Made by a program: the position numbers and the translations under genes
Assembly (NCBI GenBank): GCA_021324825.1
Contig: JAJPII010000028.1
Location: 1 to 38,259 of the forward strand
Origin: Spartobacteria bacterium
GTDB taxonomy: Bacteria > Verrucomicrobiota > Verrucomicrobiia > Chthoniobacterales > Chthoniobacteraceae
DNA: 38,259 nucleotides
Direction of reading: 5' to 3'
In this document: positions 8,242 to 16,978 of the stretch, piece by piece
How the letters are laid out: every line of letters begins with the position of its first letter
Position numbering within the stretch: position 1 is the stretch's first letter
The notes under the pieces: generated by a model
Databases searched by the model: none
The model's input: only the letters and a program-made list of their open reading frames with translations
Told to the model about the DNA's origin: nothing

Positions 8242-9015
8242 ATGAGCAAACAGAACGAAAATTACACTGACTTGGACGAGTTCCGCAATCTGTTTGCGCG
8301 CGGACTGCCGATTCTTATGTATCACAAGCTCGGCAAACCGCGTGGTCCGCTCGGTTTTCTCTATGTTTCGCCGCGGCTTCTCGAACGCCAGTTAAGGGAG
8401 TTGAAAGAAAACGGTTTCCGCGGCGCGCCTCTTAAGGAAGAAGAATTGCTCTCGAAAGAACCGGGGCGGATCGTGCTTACCTTCGACGACGGTTACCAGA
8501 ACGCCTTTGACCTCGGGATGCCGCTGTTGAGCCGTTATGGATTCCGCGCCATTCAATACATCGTCTCGGGACGAATCGGCGGGCAAAACGACTGGGATTT
8601 CGCGAAGGGCATCCGTCCGGAACGTTTGATGGATGAGGCGCAAATCCGGGATTGGCTGGCTGCCGGCCACCAGATCGGCGCGCACACGCTCACCCACGCC
8701 AGCCTCACGAGCATACCACCGGACGCGGCCCGCGAAGAAATAGCCGCCAGCAAAAAGGCGCTGGAAGACCGTTTTGGCATCCCCGTCGAGCACTTCTGCT
8801 ATCCGTACGGAAACATGAACCAGAAAGTCGCGGGCATGGTGGAGGAAGCCGGTTTCCGCACCGGGTGCTCGACCCGCTTCGGCGTCAACAACCCAAAAGT
8901 CCCGCGGTTTGAATTGCGCCGGATCATAGCCCGGTACCGGTCCCGGAGCTTCCGGTCGGTTATCGGCTCGGTTTTGAGAACCGCGAAGCTTGCGCGCCCC
9001 ACATTCAAGGCATAG
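8242..9015 (+). CDS. Polysaccharide deacetylase (CE4 / NodB-like)
   Basis: A 257-residue deacetylase that removes N-acetyl groups from cell-wall or surface glycans. The CE4 motifs are visible: LTFDDGYQNAF (metal Asp pair), GAHTLTHASLTS (metal His residues, HxxxH), and CYPYGNMN. The order and spacing fit the family. No signal peptide is seen, so it may act in the cytoplasm or on a lipid-linked intermediate. A longer open frame begins at 8155 and would overlap the divergent glycosyltransferase start; ATG 8242 gives the more natural N-terminus. The 72-bp gap between the divergent genes must hold both promoters; TTGCGC and TTTATT about 18 nt apart are a weak candidate for this one. Confidence 0.87.
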   Translation: MSKQNENYTDLDEFRNLFARGLPILMYHKLGKPRGPLGFLYVSPRLLERQLRELKENGFRGAPLKEEELLSKEPGRIVLTFDDGYQNAFDLGMPLLSRYGFRAIQYIVSGRIGGQNDWDFAKGIRPERLMDEAQIRDWLAAGHQIGAHTLTHASLTSIPPDAAREEIAASKKALEDRFGIPVEHFCYPYGNMNQKVAGMVEEAGFRTGCSTRFGVNNPKVPRFELRRIIARYRSRSFRSVIGSVLRTAKLARPTFKA

Positions 9016-9055
9016 GATTTCCGGCGCGTTTCCCGCGCGCTGTTCCACCTTCTTC

Positions 9056-10798
9056 ATGGCGTCCTCAAAAACAAGATCGCGGAGTCCTTATCGGGCGACC
9101 GTTTCGTCGCGCGCGCCCAGCCAGGGCATGGCGTTATCCCCGGATGCCACCAGGGCGCTGTTCATCTTCATCCTCGCGATCATCGTTTATTCGCCCGCGA
9201 TGCAGGCCGGCTTTATATGGGATGACGACCAACTCCTCACGGCGAACCCGGTCATGCAGGACCCGTGGGGATTGCTGAAACTCTGGTTCGCCCCGTCGAC
9301 GGCGGACTATTTCCCGCTGACTTCCAGCACCCTCTGGCTCGAATACCGGCTTTGGGGACTCTCCGGCCCGGGCTACCACGTTACTAACATCATACTGCAC
9401 GCCTTCAATTCCGTGTCGCTCATGTTCGTCCTCCAGCGGTTGCGCCTCCCGGGGGCGTGGCTTACGGCGGCGCTCTTCGCGGTGCATCCCGTCAATGCGG
9501 AATCGGTGGCGTGGATCTCCGAGCGCAAGAACACGCTGTCGATGGTCTTTTACCTCTATTCGATACTCGCCTTTATAAATTTCGAGGAACGCAAGGGGGA
9601 GCGCTACTATATCTATTCTCTCCTGCTGTTTTTCGCCGCCCTTACCAGCAAGACCTCCGTCGTCACCCTCCCGTTCATCCTGCTCCTTCTTGCATGGTGG
9701 CGGCGCGGGGAAATAACGGCGGATGATTTCCGCCGTTCCGCGCCCTTCTTCGGCATCGCGTTCCTCCTGGGGATCGTGACCATCTATTTCCAAGACTGGC
9801 GCGCCATCGGCACGGAGGTCATCCCCATCGGCGGATTCTTCTCCCGGCTGGCGGGAGCGGGAATGGCGGTCTGGTTCTACCTGGGCAAGATAATCTGGCC
9901 GTTCAACCTCATCGAAATTTACCCGACCTGGCACATCGATCCGCCGCAGGCGTGGCAATTCCTGCCGGGCATCGGCCTGGCGATCACCTTCTACGTCCTG
10001 TGGCTGGCCCGCAACAGCTGGGGCAGGGCCCCGCTGTTCGCCCTGAGCTACTTCGTCATAACGCTTGGGCCGGTCCTCGGTTTCCTGACGATGTCCTATA
10101 TGCGGCTGACGCTCGTCGCCGACCATTTCCAATACGTGCCGATGATCGGCATCCTCGCGCTGGCGGGAGCGGGCGCCGCGCTGTTGTGGGAGCGGATGAA
10201 TCCCCAACTGAAACCCGTCGCCGCCTGCGCCTGCGTTTTCATGCTCGGCGGCTTGTCGTGGATGACGTGGGATCGCGCCGAAGTCCACCAAAGCGAGGAA
10301 TCGCTCTGGCGCGATACGCTGGAAAAGAACCCCGACACCTGGCAGGGGCACAACCACTACGGGGCGGTGCTCTTCACGCGCGGAAATTCCGAAGAGGCGA
10401 TGAAACATTTCCAAAGGGCCGAGGAACTGAAACCGGAGAACCCGGAAGTCCACAATAACGTGGCGCTCGGCTGGGCGACCAGGGGCAAGCTGGAACTGGC
10501 GATCCCCGAATACAGGGAGGCCGTCCGCATCAAGCCGGACAACATCCCGATCCGGAGGAACCTCGCCAACGCCCTCGCGTCCGCGCACCGTTTCGATGAA
10601 TCCGCCGACCAATACGCCGAACTCGTGAAGATGGCCCCCACCGACGTGGATATCCGTTTCGCTTACGCCAACATGCTTTACAACGCGGGCAGGATATCCG
10701 AGGCGATCACCGCACTTCAGGAATTGCTCCGCCTGAGTCCGAACAACGCGCCGGCCCGGCAGAACCTCGAAGTCCTCCTGAAGAAGAGAGGCTCATGA
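9056..10798 (+). CDS. GT-C-like membrane protein with C-terminal TPR repeats (TMTC/DUF1736-like)
   Basis: A 580-residue polytopic membrane protein. After the first membrane helix comes FIWDDDQLLTANPVMQDP, the acidic loop typical of GT-C protein O-mannosyltransferase-like and TMTC proteins. Further conserved blocks are LWLEYRLWGLSGPGYHVTNI and AVHPVNAESVAWISERKNTL. About ten membrane helices extend to residue 400 or so. The last 150 residues are four or five TPR units, such as NHYGAVLFTRGNSEEAMKHF. By analogy it moves a lipid-linked sugar onto a protein or glycan, with the TPR part binding a partner. ATG 9128 is an alternative start. The stop overlaps the chemoreceptor gene by 4 nt (ATGA), so the two are co-translated. 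Confidence 0.8.
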   Translation: MASSKTRSRSPYRATVSSRAPSQGMALSPDATRALFIFILAIIVYSPAMQAGFIWDDDQLLTANPVMQDPWGLLKLWFAPSTADYFPLTSSTLWLEYRLWGLSGPGYHVTNIILHAFNSVSLMFVLQRLRLPGAWLTAALFAVHPVNAESVAWISERKNTLSMVFYLYSILAFINFEERKGERYYIYSLLLFFAALTSKTSVVTLPFILLLLAWWRRGEITADDFRRSAPFFGIAFLLGIVTIYFQDWRAIGTEVIPIGGFFSRLAGAGMAVWFYLGKIIWPFNLIEIYPTWHIDPPQAWQFLPGIGLAITFYVLWLARNSWGRAPLFALSYFVITLGPVLGFLTMSYMRLTLVADHFQYVPMIGILALAGAGAALLWERMNPQLKPVAACACVFMLGGLSWMTWDRAEVHQSEESLWRDTLEKNPDTWQGHNHYGAVLFTRGNSEEAMKHFQRAEELKPENPEVHNNVALGWATRGKLELAIPEYREAVRIKPDNIPIRRNLANALASAHRFDESADQYAELVKMAPTDVDIRFAYANMLYNAGRISEAITALQELLRLSPNNAPARQNLEVLLKKRGS

Positions 10799-12522
10799 AC
10801 AACCCGTCCGTCGGCCAGAAGATCAGCGCCGGGTTCACATTGGCTTTGGTCAGCATGGCCGCCATCGGGCTCGCGTGCTATATCAGCACGAAGCAGCTCG
10901 TCGATACGGAGGACTGGGTCACCCACACGCACATCGTCCTGGGGGACCTCGCGAATGTCCTCTTCGGCCTGAAGGACGCCGAGTCCGCCGGGCGCGGCTA
11001 CCTGGCCGCCGGCAATCAAAACTTCCGGCGGACATACACCGCCGCCAGGGAAATGGTGTTGAGGAAACATCGCGACCTGATGCACCTGACACAGGACAAC
11101 CCGCCGCAGCAGGAGCGCTTGCAACAGCTCGAGCCGCTGTTGTTCGGGAAAGACGGCTACTTCGCCGACATCGAGCAGGCGATGGCCTCGCGCGAGAACC
11201 GCCCGCCGGACGCGTCCGCATTTGCCGAAACGGGGCGGCACCTGCGTCAAATCCGGGACATCATCGGCGCCATGCAAGCCGAGGAAGACCGGTTGCTGGA
11301 CATGCGGGAGAAAGCGGCCCGCTCGGGCGTGAGGGCGGCGAACTACACCATCGCCGGCGTCACGTTCGCTTCCATCGTCCTCTTGAGCCTGGTCTCCCGG
11401 GTCCTGAGCCGGAGCATCTCCGCGCCGTTGCGCGAAATTTCCGGCGTGGCGGAGCGGATCGCCGCCGGCGACCTGGCCGTGAGCGTAACCCCCCAGGCGC
11501 GGCGCGATGAGGTCGGCGTCCTCTTGCAGACGTTTTCGCGAATGACGGCGTCCCTGCAACAAACGTCCGCCACCGCGCGGCAGATCGCCGCCGGCGACCT
11601 GAGCGTCAAGGTGCAGCCGCAATCGGAAAACGACGTTCTGGGCGTGGCGTTCGCGACGATGATCCAAAACCTGCGGGCGATCATCCAGCAGATACTGGAA
11701 GCGGTGAACGTCATGGCGAGTTCCTCCAGCCAGATCATGACCACGGCGGGCCAGCTCGCCGCCGGCGCCCGGGAAGCGGCCGCGGCGGTGTCCGAAACGA
11801 CGGCGACCGTCGAGGAAATGAAGCACACCACCTCCCTCGCCAGCCAGAAAGGGAAGACGCTCTCCGACGGCGCGCGGGACGCCGCGGAGGTGGCCGAGCG
11901 CGGCAGGAAATCGGTCGAGGACAACATCGACGGGATGAACCGGGTGAAGCAGCAAATGAAATCCGTCGCCGAAAGCATCGTGCGCCTGAGCGAGCAGAAC
12001 CGCGCCATCGCGGAGATCATCGCCACGGTGGACGACCTGGCCCAGCAATCGAACCTCCTCGCCGTCAACGCCTCCATCGAGGCCGCGAAAGCCGGCGAAC
12101 ACGGGAAAGGCTTCGGGGTCGTCGCGCAGGAAGTCAAGACCCTCTCCGAGCAATCCAAGGAAGCGACGACGCAGGTCCGCGGCATCCTCACCGACATACG
12201 GAAGGCCACCGGCGCCGCCGTCATGGCCGCCGAGCAGGGCGGCAACGCCGTGGCCGACGGCGTAAGGAAAGCGGAAGCCGCGGGCGAATCAATCGGGGCG
12301 CTGGCCCGGAGCGCCGCGGCCGCGGCCGATTCCGCCGTGCAGATAGCGGCCACCGGCAGGCAGCAATCCGTCGGCATGGACCAGGTGGCCCAGGCGATGG
12401 AAAACATAAAGCAGGTCAGCGAGCGCATCGCCGCGGGCACGGAAGAGGCGCAGAACGCCGCGCACAATCTCCATGCCGTCGGCCAGAAGCTGAAGGCCCT
12501 CGTCGAGAACTTCAAACTTTGA
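10795..12522 (+). CDS. Methyl-accepting chemotaxis protein with CHASE3-like sensor and tandem HAMP
   Basis: A 575-residue transmembrane chemoreceptor. Membrane helix 1 is at about 10-30. A helical periplasmic sensor resembling CHASE3 follows (LFGLKDAESAGRGYLAAGNQ), then membrane helix 2 at about 182-200. Two HAMP-like units come next, each with IAAGDL (IAAGDLAVSV and IAAGDLSVKV). The signalling tip NLLAVNASIEAAKAGEHGKG and GFGVVAQEVKTLSEQS is the highly conserved CheA/CheW contact zone. There is no C-terminal NWETF-type tether; it ends ENFKL. No che genes are in the window. It is coupled to the TPR protein upstream and to the DUF4230 gene downstream by 4-nt overlaps, so all three probably form one unit. 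Confidence 0.93.
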   Translation: MNNPSVGQKISAGFTLALVSMAAIGLACYISTKQLVDTEDWVTHTHIVLGDLANVLFGLKDAESAGRGYLAAGNQNFRRTYTAAREMVLRKHRDLMHLTQDNPPQQERLQQLEPLLFGKDGYFADIEQAMASRENRPPDASAFAETGRHLRQIRDIIGAMQAEEDRLLDMREKAARSGVRAANYTIAGVTFASIVLLSLVSRVLSRSISAPLREISGVAERIAAGDLAVSVTPQARRDEVGVLLQTFSRMTASLQQTSATARQIAAGDLSVKVQPQSENDVLGVAFATMIQNLRAIIQQILEAVNVMASSSSQIMTTAGQLAAGAREAAAAVSETTATVEEMKHTTSLASQKGKTLSDGARDAAEVAERGRKSVEDNIDGMNRVKQQMKSVAESIVRLSEQNRAIAEIIATVDDLAQQSNLLAVNASIEAAKAGEHGKGFGVVAQEVKTLSEQSKEATTQVRGILTDIRKATGAAVMAAEQGGNAVADGVRKAEAAGESIGALARSAAAAADSAVQIAATGRQQSVGMDQVAQAMENIKQVSERIAAGTEEAQNAAHNLHAVGQKLKALVENFKL

Positions 12523-13142
12523 AGCGGGCCGCGGCCATCTGCCTCGTTCTCGTCACGCTGACTCTCTGCGCCGCCTTCCTCATGAGCCGCGGCCAGGTCG
12601 AAGCCGGGCGCTCGGCGCGCGGCGCGCTGGAAGCCGTCAAGTCGGTTCTGCACGTCACGCCCACAGTCGCCGTCTCCTCTTACATCGCCACGCAGAAGAC
12701 TTCCGACATCCTGGAACTCGCGACCGTCAGCAAGGGCTTCCCCATCGAATACAGCTTCACCCACACGTTCATGGGCAGCACGAAGAGCCTGAAATTGCGC
12801 GGCGACTACACGGTGAAAGCCGGGTTCGACCTCCGCGAAAAATTCTCCCTTCAGGTCGGAGAGGCCGGCGACATCGTCTTCGCGGATTTCCCGGGCCCAA
12901 AAATCCTCTCGGTGCAAATGAACCGCTACGCCGTGCTCGAAGACCAGGACGGCTGGTGGAACGTCCTGACCCCGCGCGACCGCGAAGACGCCGTAAACGC
13001 CATGAACGCGCTCGCCCGAAAGAGCGCGCTGGAGATGGGCGTGCTGCCCGAGGCAAAAGCCGCCGTCACGAAACGGCTGTTGGAATACGGCGGGCGTTTG
13101 AAGTGGGAGATAACCTTCCGCGACTCACTCCGCCCGGAGTAG
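12519..13142 (+). CDS. DUF4230-like membrane-anchored protein
   Basis: A 207-residue protein with one N-terminal membrane anchor (about residues 5-20, AICLVLVTLTLCAAFL). The outer domain (HVTPTVAVSSYIATQKTSDILELATV, then alternating beta-like segments) resembles DUF4230 proteins, whose role is unknown. Translation most likely starts at TTG 12519, which overlaps the TGA of the chemoreceptor gene (TTGA). No ATG gives a comparable anchor. The 3' end overlaps the convergent universal stress protein gene by 18 nt. The DUF assignment is from memory of the family pattern and is moderately sure. Confidence 0.7.
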   Translation: MKRAAAICLVLVTLTLCAAFLMSRGQVEAGRSARGALEAVKSVLHVTPTVAVSSYIATQKTSDILELATVSKGFPIEYSFTHTFMGSTKSLKLRGDYTVKAGFDLREKFSLQVGEAGDIVFADFPGPKILSVQMNRYAVLEDQDGWWNVLTPRDREDAVNAMNALARKSALEMGVLPEAKAAVTKRLLEYGGRLKWEITFRDSLRPE

Positions 13143-13541
13143 CAGCACCGGCACGCGCACCGTCCTGCGCACCTTGTCCACCGTCACGCCCAGGACGGCG
13201 TTGGCGAGGAACTTGTGGCCGTGGGTCGTCATCGCAAGCAGGTCGCAACCGTGCTCCTCTATCTCGCGGATGATGTGATCCGCCGGCTCGCCGAAAGCCA
13301 GTTCCGCCTCCGCCCGCACACCTTCCGCCGCCAGTTCCGCCCGCACTTTTTCAAGATACTCCTTGTCCCGCGTCACCTCGGGGCTGACCGCGTCCTCGCC
13401 AAACCAGCGCGCCGCCCAGCCGTCGGCCACGTGCAGGAGAAAGAGCGAACCGCCGAAGCTCTTCGCCAGGCCCGCCGCGTGCTTGAGCAGGCCGCGATCC
13501 GCGTCCGTCGCATCCAGGGCGACCAGGATTTTCCTATACAT
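13125..13541 (-). CDS. Universal stress protein (UspA family)
   Basis: A 138-residue single-domain Usp. It opens MYRKILVALDATDAD, with the usual Asp near the first strand, and ends VRVPVLLLRAE. The ATP-binding motif of the family (G-2x-G-9x-G-S/T) is only partly kept: the sequence is HGHKFLANAVLGVTVDKV, so the second Gly is lost. ATP binding is therefore doubtful. The gene overlaps the 3' end of mntH by 8 nt and is surely cotranscribed with it. Nramp-Usp pairs and fusions are known, which suggests a regulatory or stress-linked role for manganese uptake. Confidence 0.88.
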   Translation of the reverse strand: MYRKILVALDATDADRGLLKHAAGLAKSFGGSLFLLHVADGWAARWFGEDAVSPEVTRDKEYLEKVRAELAAEGVRAEAELAFGEPADHIIREIEEHGCDLLAMTTHGHKFLANAVLGVTVDKVRRTVRVPVLLLRAE

Positions 13542-14937
13542 GCCGGGTAAAGACGGCCGCGGCGTCGTGAATGGCTCCGGGCAGCCCGTAGATATCGAGA
13601 GCGGTTATGAGGATGCAGGAAGCCCAGCCCGTCAGCATGAGAAAAAGACCGTTGCGATACGACCCCATGAACTTCTTGGAACAGGTGAACCATAGCAGCG
13701 GAACCATCGCCAGCGGAAGCTGGATCGCCAGCACGACCTGGCTGAGATTCAGGAGATCGGTGATCCCGCCGTCCCCGCGGCTGGCGATGAGGATGATCGC
13801 CGGCACGATGGCCGCCAGCCGCGTGATGATGCGGCGCACCCAGGGGCGAATCTTCCAGTCCATGAACCCTTCCATGACAACCTGGCCGGCGAGCGTGCCC
13901 GTTATCGTGCTGCTCTGCCCGCTCGCCAGCAACGCCAGCGCGAAAAGGATGCTCGCCGCCGCCGTCCCCAGCAGCGGAGCGAGCGTCAGGTAAGCCGCCT
14001 GCATCCAGTCCGCATCCGCGCCGAAGGCGACCACCTGCCCGCCCGCCAGCGTGACCTTGTCCTTCCCGAAGAAGACCGAGGCAGCCAGCACCAGGATCGC
14101 GGCGTTGACCAGGAACGACAGCGACAGCGCGAGGACGGAATCCAGCGTGTTGAACTTGATCGCGCGGCGGATGGAGGCGTCGTCCGCCTGCAATTTCCGC
14201 GATTGGACCAGCGCGGAGTGCAGGTAGAGATTGTGCGGCATGACCGTGGCGCCGATAATGCCGATGGCCACGTAGATCATATCCTTGGAGCGGAAAAACT
14301 CCCGCAAATCCGGCTTCACCGTCGCGGAGGCTATCTCGAGCAACCGCGGCGCGGCCTCCGGCAGAACGAAGATCTCGATGAAATAACAGACCCCGATGGT
14401 GCTGATGAGCGCCACGATGACCGCCTCGATCAAGCGCATCCCCAGCCGTTGCAGCGAGAGGAGCAAGAGCACGTCGAACGCCGTGATGACGACGGCCACG
14501 AGCAGCGAGATGCGCGGAAACAGGAGATGGATGGCCAGCGCGCTTCCGAGCACTTCGGCCAGGTCGCACGCGGCGATGGCGATCTCGCAACTGAGGTAGT
14601 TCGGCCAGCGCGTCCAGGCGGGGAGATAGTCGCGGCAGCATTGCGCGAGGTCCTTGCCCGTCACCACGCCCAGCCGCGCGGAGACGATCTGCAGGAAGAT
14701 GGCCATCACGCTCGCGAGCCCCACGATCCAAAGCAGGCCGTAGCGGAAGCCCGCCCCCGCGCTCAAGTCGGTGGACCAATTCCCCGGGTCCATGTAACCG
14801 ACGCTCACCAGCACCGCCGGCCCCGCGAACGCGAGATACTGCCGCCACGCCGGGGCCGAGTGCGCGGGAAGGCTGACCGTGTCATGAAGGCCTTCCAGTG
14901 AGCGGGCCGCGCGCGTTCTTTCGGAAAAAGTATTCAA
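13534..14937 (-). CDS. mntH: Nramp-family divalent metal (Mn2+) transporter
   Basis: A 467-residue inner-membrane transporter with 11-12 helices. The helix 1 metal site GYMDPGNW has DPGN at residues 50-53, and the helix 6 motif is VMPHNLYLHSALVQSR. Both are hallmarks of proton-coupled Nramp/MntH proteins that import Mn2+ (and Fe2+). The start must be TTG 14937: no in-frame ATG occurs before helix 1, where an ATG start would remove the DPGN site. It faces a divergent mntR across about 106 bp and overlaps a Usp gene at its 3' end. A candidate MntR operator lies immediately upstream of the start. Confidence 0.93.
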   Translation of the reverse strand: MNTFSERTRAARSLEGLHDTVSLPAHSAPAWRQYLAFAGPAVLVSVGYMDPGNWSTDLSAGAGFRYGLLWIVGLASVMAIFLQIVSARLGVVTGKDLAQCCRDYLPAWTRWPNYLSCEIAIAACDLAEVLGSALAIHLLFPRISLLVAVVITAFDVLLLLSLQRLGMRLIEAVIVALISTIGVCYFIEIFVLPEAAPRLLEIASATVKPDLREFFRSKDMIYVAIGIIGATVMPHNLYLHSALVQSRKLQADDASIRRAIKFNTLDSVLALSLSFLVNAAILVLAASVFFGKDKVTLAGGQVVAFGADADWMQAAYLTLAPLLGTAAASILFALALLASGQSSTITGTLAGQVVMEGFMDWKIRPWVRRIITRLAAIVPAIILIASRGDGGITDLLNLSQVVLAIQLPLAMVPLLWFTCSKKFMGSYRNGLFLMLTGWASCILITALDIYGLPGAIHDAAAVFTRHV

Positions 14938-14938
14938 T

Positions 14939-14959
14939 CGACTAACTTTTATTAGACCG
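14939..14959. promoter_or_regulatory. Candidate MntR operator (inverted repeat)
   Basis: GACTAA and TTAGAC form near-perfect inverted half-sites separated by 6 nt (14940-14957). They lie directly before the mntH start and inside the only AT-rich patch between mntH and mntR. On the minus strand a TTGACT box occurs about 30 bp upstream, followed by AT-rich sequence, but no convincing -10 at normal spacing. A repressor bound here would block mntH expression. The assignment to MntR is inferred from position. Confidence 0.45.
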
Positions 14960-15043
14960 ACTATACATCATTCCAAATTCAAAAAAAGTCAAATCTTCCA
15001 AGAAGATTGCCGGGCGCCGCTTTTTCCGCTACCACTTTTGGGC

Positions 15044-15484
15044 ATGGCGACACGGACAGCTTCCAGCCTCAGCGCGTCCTCCACCGTGGAGGATTACCTG
15101 GAGCGGATACTCGAACTCATCAACTCGAAGGGGTACGCCCGCGTCGTCGACATCGCCAACAGCCTCAAGATCTCCCAGGCCAGCGTCACCAACATGGTGC
15201 AGCGCCTCGACGCCGACGGCCTCCTCAAATACGAGAAGTACCGCGGCCTCGTCCTGACCACCGCCGGCGAAACCCTCGCCCGGAACATCACGGATCGCCA
15301 TCACCTTCTCTCCGACTTCCTGACCCTTCTCGGCGTGGAGGAACAGGTCATCCACCACGACGTCGAAGGGATGGAACACCACATCAGCCCCGAAACCTTG
15401 CGGGCAATCCAGGCCTTGACAGAAACGCTCCAGCGCCAGCCCGTCCTGCTCGCCAAGATCAAAAAACTAAGCCATGCACATTAA
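15044..15484 (+). CDS. mntR: Manganese-dependent DtxR-family repressor MntR
   Basis: A 146-residue winged-helix regulator closely resembling Bacillus MntR (for example KYEKYRGLVLTTAGETLA and DVEGMEHH). The metal ligands known for MntR are all present: Asp17 and Glu20 in VEDYLERI, His86 in DRHHLL, and Glu108, Glu111 and His112 in DVEGMEHH. The recognition helix lies at about residues 42-56 (KISQASVTNMVQRLD). It should sense Mn2+ and repress the divergent mntH. I chose ATG 15044; a TTG at 15038 in the same frame would add only two residues. Its end overlaps the DUF4380 gene by 11 nt. Confidence 0.93.
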   Translation: MATRTASSLSASSTVEDYLERILELINSKGYARVVDIANSLKISQASVTNMVQRLDADGLLKYEKYRGLVLTTAGETLARNITDRHHLLSDFLTLLGVEEQVIHHDVEGMEHHISPETLRAIQALTETLQRQPVLLAKIKKLSHAH

Positions 15485-16394
15485 AAAACTCCGTCAGGGC
15501 GGCTGGGAGAACAATCTCCAGCTCGCCAACGACCACGCGGAACTCGTCGTCAGCCTCGACGTGGGGCCGCGCATCCTTTCCTACTGCGTCCCCGGCGGCC
15601 AGAACGTCCTGAAAAACTACCCCGAGCAATTCGGCGGCAGCGGCGAGAGCGAATGGATGATCCGCGGCGGCCATCGCGTCTGGCTCGCGCCGGAGGACGA
15701 ATCGCGCACCTACGTCCCCGACAACATCCCCGTCACCCACGACTTGCGCGAGCCCAACGGCGTTCGCCTCGAAAACGCCGCCACCGCGCCCTTCCTTATC
15801 AAAAAGGAGATGGAAATCTCCCTGGCCGCCGAAAGCTCCAAGGTCACAATCCTTCACAGAGCCACGAATGAAAGCCCCGCCCCCGCCACCTTGGCGACGT
15901 GGGGCCTCACCGTCATGGCGCCCGGCGGGCTGGAGATCATCCCCCTGCCCCCGCTGGGGCAGCACCCGCGCGACCTCCTCCCAAATCGCCGCATGATCCT
16001 GTGGCCCTACACCGACCTCTCCGACGCGCGCTGGCGTTTCGGCTGGAAGTTCATCACCCTGCGCCAGACCGCCGAGGGCCTCCCGACCAAGCTCGGCCTC
16101 GCGCACAGCGAAAAATGGATCGGCTACCTGACGCGCGACGCCCTCTTTATAAAGACCTTCGCGCTGGAGGCGGGCGAAACCTATCCCGATGACGGCTGCA
16201 ACTTCGAGACCTTCAGCAACGCCGAGATGCTCGAGATCGAATCGTTAAGCCCGTTGCGCACCCTCCAACCCGGCGAATCCGTCGAACATATCGAGCAGTG
16301 GCGCCTTTTCGGAGGCATCTCCGAGCCGGATTCCTTGAAAGAACCCGACCTCGCCGCATGGATCGAACCATACCTGCAACAACTCGCCGACTAG
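15474..16394 (+). CDS. DUF4380-like protein (galactose-mutarotase-like fold)
   Basis: A 306-residue soluble protein without a signal peptide. The pattern NNLQLANDHAELVVSLDVGPRILSY, then GGHRVWLAPEDESRTYVPDN and WGLTVMAPGG, fits DUF4380 proteins, predicted beta-sandwich sugar-binding or epimerase-like folds. No catalytic residues can be named. It overlaps mntR by 11 nt and precedes a lipoprotein gene by 4 nt, so the three share a transcript. A link to manganese is therefore suggested by position only. Confidence 0.72.
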   Translation: MHIKKLRQGGWENNLQLANDHAELVVSLDVGPRILSYCVPGGQNVLKNYPEQFGGSGESEWMIRGGHRVWLAPEDESRTYVPDNIPVTHDLREPNGVRLENAATAPFLIKKEMEISLAAESSKVTILHRATNESPAPATLATWGLTVMAPGGLEIIPLPPLGQHPRDLLPNRRMILWPYTDLSDARWRFGWKFITLRQTAEGLPTKLGLAHSEKWIGYLTRDALFIKTFALEAGETYPDDGCNFETFSNAEMLEIESLSPLRTLQPGESVEHIEQWRLFGGISEPDSLKEPDLAAWIEPYLQQLAD

Positions 16395-16398
16395 CTCC

Positions 16399-16875
16399 AT
16401 GCGCCCACGCGTTGCCCTTCTCCTCCTGATCCTTGCCCTCGCGGGGTGCGCCGAAACCGACCCCGAATTCGAAGGCATCCAATCCGCCCGGATCGCGATG
16501 AACGAGAGCATCCGCAACGAGCAGCCCGGCGACTACTACATCGGCAGGCGCTACTACAAGCAGGACTATAAATTCTGGGGCTACCTCCGCCGTCCCGGCC
16601 AACCGTGGGCGACCGCGAAGCTCGTCATGATGAACGAGCAGCAAAAGCTCTCCCCCGACAGGCAGATGGGCCACATCGGCGCCGACAACAACTACGAATA
16701 CACCGTATTCGGGCATTACTCCGGCGAGACGGTGTATGAACCCGCGAGCAACGGGTTCTACCCCGAGTTCATCCTGACCGGGTATGAATTGCGCACCGTC
16801 GCGCCGCCGTCCATCTACCGCGACCCCGCCGCCGCCGGCAACCCCGCCCGCAGGGTCATCCTGCCGCCCTATTAG
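16399..16875 (+). CDS. Small lipoprotein of unknown function
   Basis: A 158-residue predicted lipoprotein. The signal sequence MRPRVALLLLILALAGC ends with lipobox LAGC and the lipidated Cys at residue 17. The mature part is rich in Tyr and polar residues (GDYYIGRRYYKQDYKFWGYL, GHYSGETVYEPASNGFYPEF) and gives no family match that I know. It begins 4 nt after the DUF4380 gene. Its TAG stop (16873-16875) forms the left TTAG edge of a dispersed palindromic element. Confidence 0.78.
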   Translation: MRPRVALLLLILALAGCAETDPEFEGIQSARIAMNESIRNEQPGDYYIGRRYYKQDYKFWGYLRRPGQPWATAKLVMMNEQQKLSPDRQMGHIGADNNYEYTVFGHYSGETVYEPASNGFYPEFILTGYELRTVAPPSIYRDPAAAGNPARRVILPPY

Positions 16876-16978
16876 AGCATGCTTCCCCGAGCGGCGTCGT
16901 TATCGATGTCGTTGTCGTTGTAGAGGCGGCTGGCACAGCCGCCTCTACAACCAAGAGAGCGGGCATGGCGCGCTCTAG
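16872..16978. repeat. Dispersed palindromic element, copy 3 (both ends visible)
   Basis: The left end reads TTAGAGCATGCTTCCCC. The right end, on the minus strand, reads CTAGAGCGCGCCATGCCC; these are imperfect terminal inverted repeats with YTAR edges. The centre is a nearly perfect 29-bp palindrome (16920-16948), with 13-bp arms GTAGAGGCGGCTG and a TGG/GCA centre. A short GTCGTT run precedes it. The whole space between two convergent genes is this element. The left TTAG holds the lipoprotein stop and the right CTAG holds the gpsA stop. Confidence 0.85.

Noticed and set aside
16918..16950. Core palindrome of element copy 3 as a plain intrinsic terminator
   Set aside because: The stem is strong but no T-run follows on either strand, and the same sequence with terminal repeats recurs elsewhere, also within an operon.
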